Positions 63,411-64,000 of a stretch of 64,000 bases of DNA are shown here, piece after piece (the first letter of the stretch is position 1; each line of letters starts with the position of its first letter). Source of the stretch: Acanthaster planci. Lineage: Eukaryota > Echinodermata > Asteroidea > Valvatida > Acanthasteridae. The notes beneath the pieces were generated by a model that did not search any database, was not told the DNA's origin, and worked only from the letters and a program-made list of their open reading frames with translations. The stretch is from assembly GCF_001949145.1 (NCBI RefSeq), contig NW_019091557.1, positions 373,736-437,735 on the forward strand, read 5' to 3'. The position numbers and the translations under genes were made by a program.

Positions 63411-64000
63411 TTACTTTTTTGCTAGCGTAGTTGGCAGGCTTGCGTGCTGGTCAGTTGACTAAAGCTGACGCCAGACAAGGCTTACCAGCCGGCTAGCTTA
63501 CTAGCTGGTTCGCTGGTCTGGTGACTTGGTTAGGTTATCTGGTGGGTTCGGTGATTGTAAACTGTTGCCTTCGTAGTCCTACCATTGTGTTTCGTCGTAG
63601 GCGTCACACAGACGACAACTACAAGTTTGCACGAGACGAAGTTCCGCCTAATTTGATTTTCCTCAGCACAATATTTCTAAAGGGTTTGTAAGTATGCGGG
63701 CACGAACCTTGAGGCCGTCCAGCTTCTTCAAAGTGAGCCAGTTTGAATAATAGCTCTGTCACAATTGTCGTTGATCTGTTTGTAGCAAATGTAATCTCTC
63801 AGCCAGTCAGCAAGTTATTATCTTTCTGCGACGATAAAAATAAACACTGTCTAACTTTGGCGACGATTGCAACAACTTCATTACTGAAAGCTGCAGTAGG
63901 CCGAGCCGTAGGACAAGGGGCGGTCCTCGCCGTGTCTACCAAACCAGAGGGAAACCGGACAGCTGCTACAGAAAGTTATTTTTGAAGTCAGGTCGCCTGC

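Larger units (their letters stand above)
59880..64000 (+). other. Downstream intron(s), no firm exon
   Basis: AT-rich sequence beginning with the GTATGC donor. It holds an inverted-repeat element (62902-63029) and a dispersed repeat (63228-63410). A weak candidate exon at 63601-63687 is discussed under findings. C2B motifs expected in some Piccolo isoforms were not found, so they may be encoded further downstream or be absent. Confidence 0.6.

Overview
This is eukaryotic (metazoan) genomic DNA. It holds part of one large plus-strand gene with 22 recognisable exons and canonical GT-AG introns, set in AT-rich, repeat-laden intronic sequence. The visible exons keep one open frame through every junction: about 8.4 kb of coding sequence, 2,806 complete codons, with neither the start nor the stop codon in the window. 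Domain order is a FYVE/RIM-type zinc finger, a very long acidic Ser/Pro-rich disordered region, charged coiled-coil segments, an Arg/His/Asp-rich segment, a PDZ domain, a C2A domain and a Ser-rich tail. The C2A domain and the linker before it match Piccolo rather than RIM, so I call the gene an invertebrate homologue of Piccolo/Bassoon/Fife, the presynaptic active-zone scaffold family. The sequence suggests a marine invertebrate, probably a non-vertebrate deuterostome (hemichordate, echinoderm or cephalochordate). That is inferred from the gene structure, a CR1/L2/Rex1-like LINE relic and many small foldback repeats; the species cannot be fixed.

Layout: 1-1057, upstream intron or flank. 1058-1301, first visible exon (first three Cys pairs of the zinc finger). 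1302-29679, a 28-kb intron with a decayed LINE, a piggyBac-like non-autonomous element, foldback repeats and short palindromes, but no convincing second gene. 29680-29832, end of the zinc finger. 34034-41330, the long disordered and coiled-coil exons, including one of 3,005 bp. 42223-46170, charged exons leading to the PDZ. 46790-47371, PDZ (two exons). 47797-49167, linker. 49557-51459, C2A and start of the tail. 55647-59879, tail exons. 59880-64000, no firm exon; a C2B domain is not seen and may lie beyond the window.

Mobile DNA: two foldback MITE-like families recur inside the introns (family A, four copies; family B, three copies). Single elements of at least three other kinds, a 4 x 53-bp tandem array and a 78-bp near-perfect hairpin are also present. 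The most useful items for follow-up are the zinc finger that combines a Piccolo-like core with a RIM-like SGxW tail, the C2A intron at the site of a known vertebrate splice switch, a candidate internal promoter near 54.7 kb, an LC8-binding-type TQT motif, and a strongly over-represented 9-mer (TAGGCCTAT). I see no clearly new multi-gene system here.
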